Shown here: positions 12,967 to 14,082 of the stretch, piece by piece
Numbering within the stretch: the stretch's first letter is position 1
Layout: each line of letters starts with the position of its first letter
Source of the DNA: an uncultured Leucobacter sp.
GTDB taxonomy: Bacteria; Actinomycetota; Actinomycetes; Actinomycetales; Microbacteriaceae
DNA length: 14,082 nucleotides
Direction of reading: 5' to 3'
NCBI GenBank assembly: GCA_945952575.1
Contig: CAMFIY010000033.1
Location: forward strand, 1 to 14,082
The notes under the pieces: model-generated
What the model was told of the DNA's origin: nothing
Databases searched by the model: none
The model's input: the letters and a program-made list of their open reading frames with translations, nothing else
Program-made: the position numbers and the translations under genes

Positions 12967-14082
12967 ATGAGCATCCTCGAAACGGTGGAGTGGCCGGCGG
13001 TGCGCCGCCCGGCCGAACTCGGCGCGCTGGTCTTCTGGAGCGCCGCCGAGCTCTCGAGCGCGATCCGCTCGCGTGCGGTCAGCTGCGTCGAGGTGATGAC
13101 CGCGTACCTCGACCACATCGACCGCGTGAACCCCGCGGTCAACGCGATCGTCGCGCTGCGGCCGCGGGCCGAGCTGCTCGCCGAGGCGGCCGAGAAGGAC
13201 CGTCTGCTCGACGCGGGCGCCGTCGAGGGCTGGATGCACGGCTTCCCCCAGGCGGTGAAGGATCTCGCCGACGTGCGCGGCTGGCCGACCTCGTTCGGGT
13301 TCTTCCGCGCACCGTATCCCGCGCCGGTCGCCGACCGCGACGACATCTTCGTGGAGCGCATCCGCGCCGCCGGGGCGATCTTCATCGGCCGCACGAACAC
13401 TCCCGAGTTCGGCCTCGGATCGCACACCTACAACGGGGTCTACGGCACGACCGGCAACGCCTACGATCCGACGCGCTCGGCCGGCGGCAGCAGCGGCGGC
13501 GCGGCGGTCGCCGTCGCGCTCCGGATGCTCCCGGTCGCCGACGGCAGCGACTTCATGGGGTCGCTGCGCAACCCGCCCGGCTGGAACAACGTGCTCGGCC
13601 TGCGCCCCTCCGTCGGACGGGTGCCGGCGCTCGGCGAGCAGTTCGCGGCACAGGGCGGCGTCGAGGGTCCGATCGCGCGCGATGCCCGGGATCTCGGACT
13701 CCTGCTCGCGACGATGGCGGGCTACGACGACCGCTCGCCGATGTCGATCCACGACGATCCCGGGCGCTTCGCGCGCGTCGAGGCCCGCGAGCCCGCGTCG
13801 CTGCGCATCGGCTGGCTCGGCGACCTCGGCGGGTACCTGCCCGTCGAGCCGGAGGTGCTCGAGGTCGCCCGGGCTGCGCTGGGGCGGCTCGCGGGGGCGG
13901 GCGCGACGATCGTCGAGCTCGATGCGCTGCCGGCCTTCGGCACGTTCGGCGGCGCGCAGGATCTGTGGCCGACCTGGCTCACCTACCGGCACTGGTCGAA
14001 CGCGGCGTGGGGCGCCGCGCTCTACGAGGATCCCGGGTTGCGCGCGATGATGAAGCCGGAGCTGGTGTTCGAGATCGAGGGC
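12967..14082 (+). CDS. Amidase-signature family amidase (3' partial)
   Basis: The first 372 residues of an amidase-signature hydrolase; the frame is open to the window end, and members are usually about 450-500 residues. The Ser-cisSer-Lys triad is intact: Lys98 in GFPQAVKDLADV, cis-Ser175 in RSAGGSSGGAA, and nucleophile Ser199 in GSDFMGSLRNP. The 24-residue distance from cis-Ser to nucleophile equals that of fatty acid amide hydrolase. GRTNTPEFG (141-149) is another family landmark. The oxyanion-loop phrase GSDFMGSLRNPPGWNN is the actinobacterial variant of the usual GTDTGGSIRIP. It hydrolyses a carboxamide to acid and ammonia; the substrate cannot be deduced. No signal peptide, so cytoplasmic. 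Start fixed by GGAAGGGG 5 nt upstream. Divergent from the serine hydrolase. Confidence 0.92.
   Translation, partial: MSILETVEWPAVRRPAELGALVFWSAAELSSAIRSRAVSCVEVMTAYLDHIDRVNPAVNAIVALRPRAELLAEAAEKDRLLDAGAVEGWMHGFPQAVKDLADVRGWPTSFGFFRAPYPAPVADRDDIFVERIRAAGAIFIGRTNTPEFGLGSHTYNGVYGTTGNAYDPTRSAGGSSGGAAVAVALRMLPVADGSDFMGSLRNPPGWNNVLGLRPSVGRVPALGEQFAAQGGVEGPIARDARDLGLLLATMAGYDDRSPMSIHDDPGRFARVEAREPASLRIGWLGDLGGYLPVEPEVLEVARAALGRLAGAGATIVELDALPAFGTFGGAQDLWPTWLTYRHWSNAAWGAALYEDPGLRAMMKPELVFEIEG

Noticed and set aside
1..14082. CRISPR arrays, tRNA/rRNA genes, insertion sequences, phage or toxin-antitoxin genes, and biosynthetic clusters
   Set aside because: No regularly spaced repeats, tRNA-like folds, transposase or integrase motifs, or assembly-line enzymes were seen on either strand.

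Overview
The window is high-GC DNA with strongly G/C-ending codons, actinobacterial promoter habits (TAnnnT -10 boxes, several apparently leaderless starts) and an LPxTG surface protein. Together these point to an actinobacterium, most likely of the Microbacteriaceae (Leucobacter/Microbacterium type). The family placement is inference from gene content and style. No rRNA, tRNA, CRISPR array, insertion sequence or integrase was seen. The region reads as ordinary chromosomal housekeeping and accessory sequence.

Layout. Positions 3-830 hold the 3' end of a sortase-anchored surface protein with a DUF11/DUF7507-like domain. It is followed by a strong hairpin terminator (835-866) and a second, longer hairpin (866-926). 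Next is a MosC/YbjJ-like MFS transporter (978-2186), whose end overlaps a convergent GNAT-like gene (2655-2116). A divergently transcribed ABC-F ATPase follows (2747-4417). The minus strand from 9356 to 4464 is a tight three-gene operon: MoxR-family AAA+ ATPase, DUF58 protein, and TgpA-type membrane transglutaminase. Spacing is 2 nt between the first two genes and an 8-nt overlap between the last two. Upstream of it, also on the minus strand, is a GntR/FCD regulator (start 10204 or 10285, end 9443) with its own terminator. It is divergent from an AI-2E/PerM-family permease (10519-11667). A serine beta-lactamase-like hydrolase (12903-11764) and an amidase-signature enzyme (12967 onward, cut by the window end) are divergent, and their promoter elements interleave.

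How the genes relate. The only clear functional unit is the MoxR-DUF58-transglutaminase operon. This arrangement is widespread, and MoxR is thought to act as a chaperone for the DUF58/VWA/transglutaminase partners. The GntR regulator may control itself and the neighbouring permease. The hydrolase/amidase pair may be transcriptionally coupled through its shared promoter region. The remaining genes stand alone.

I found no clear sign of an undescribed multi-gene system. The points most worth a second look are the nested inverted repeat at 866-932, the back-to-back promoters at 12911-12937, the conflicting gntR starts, and key-residue departures in the FCD, transglutaminase and GNAT proteins.
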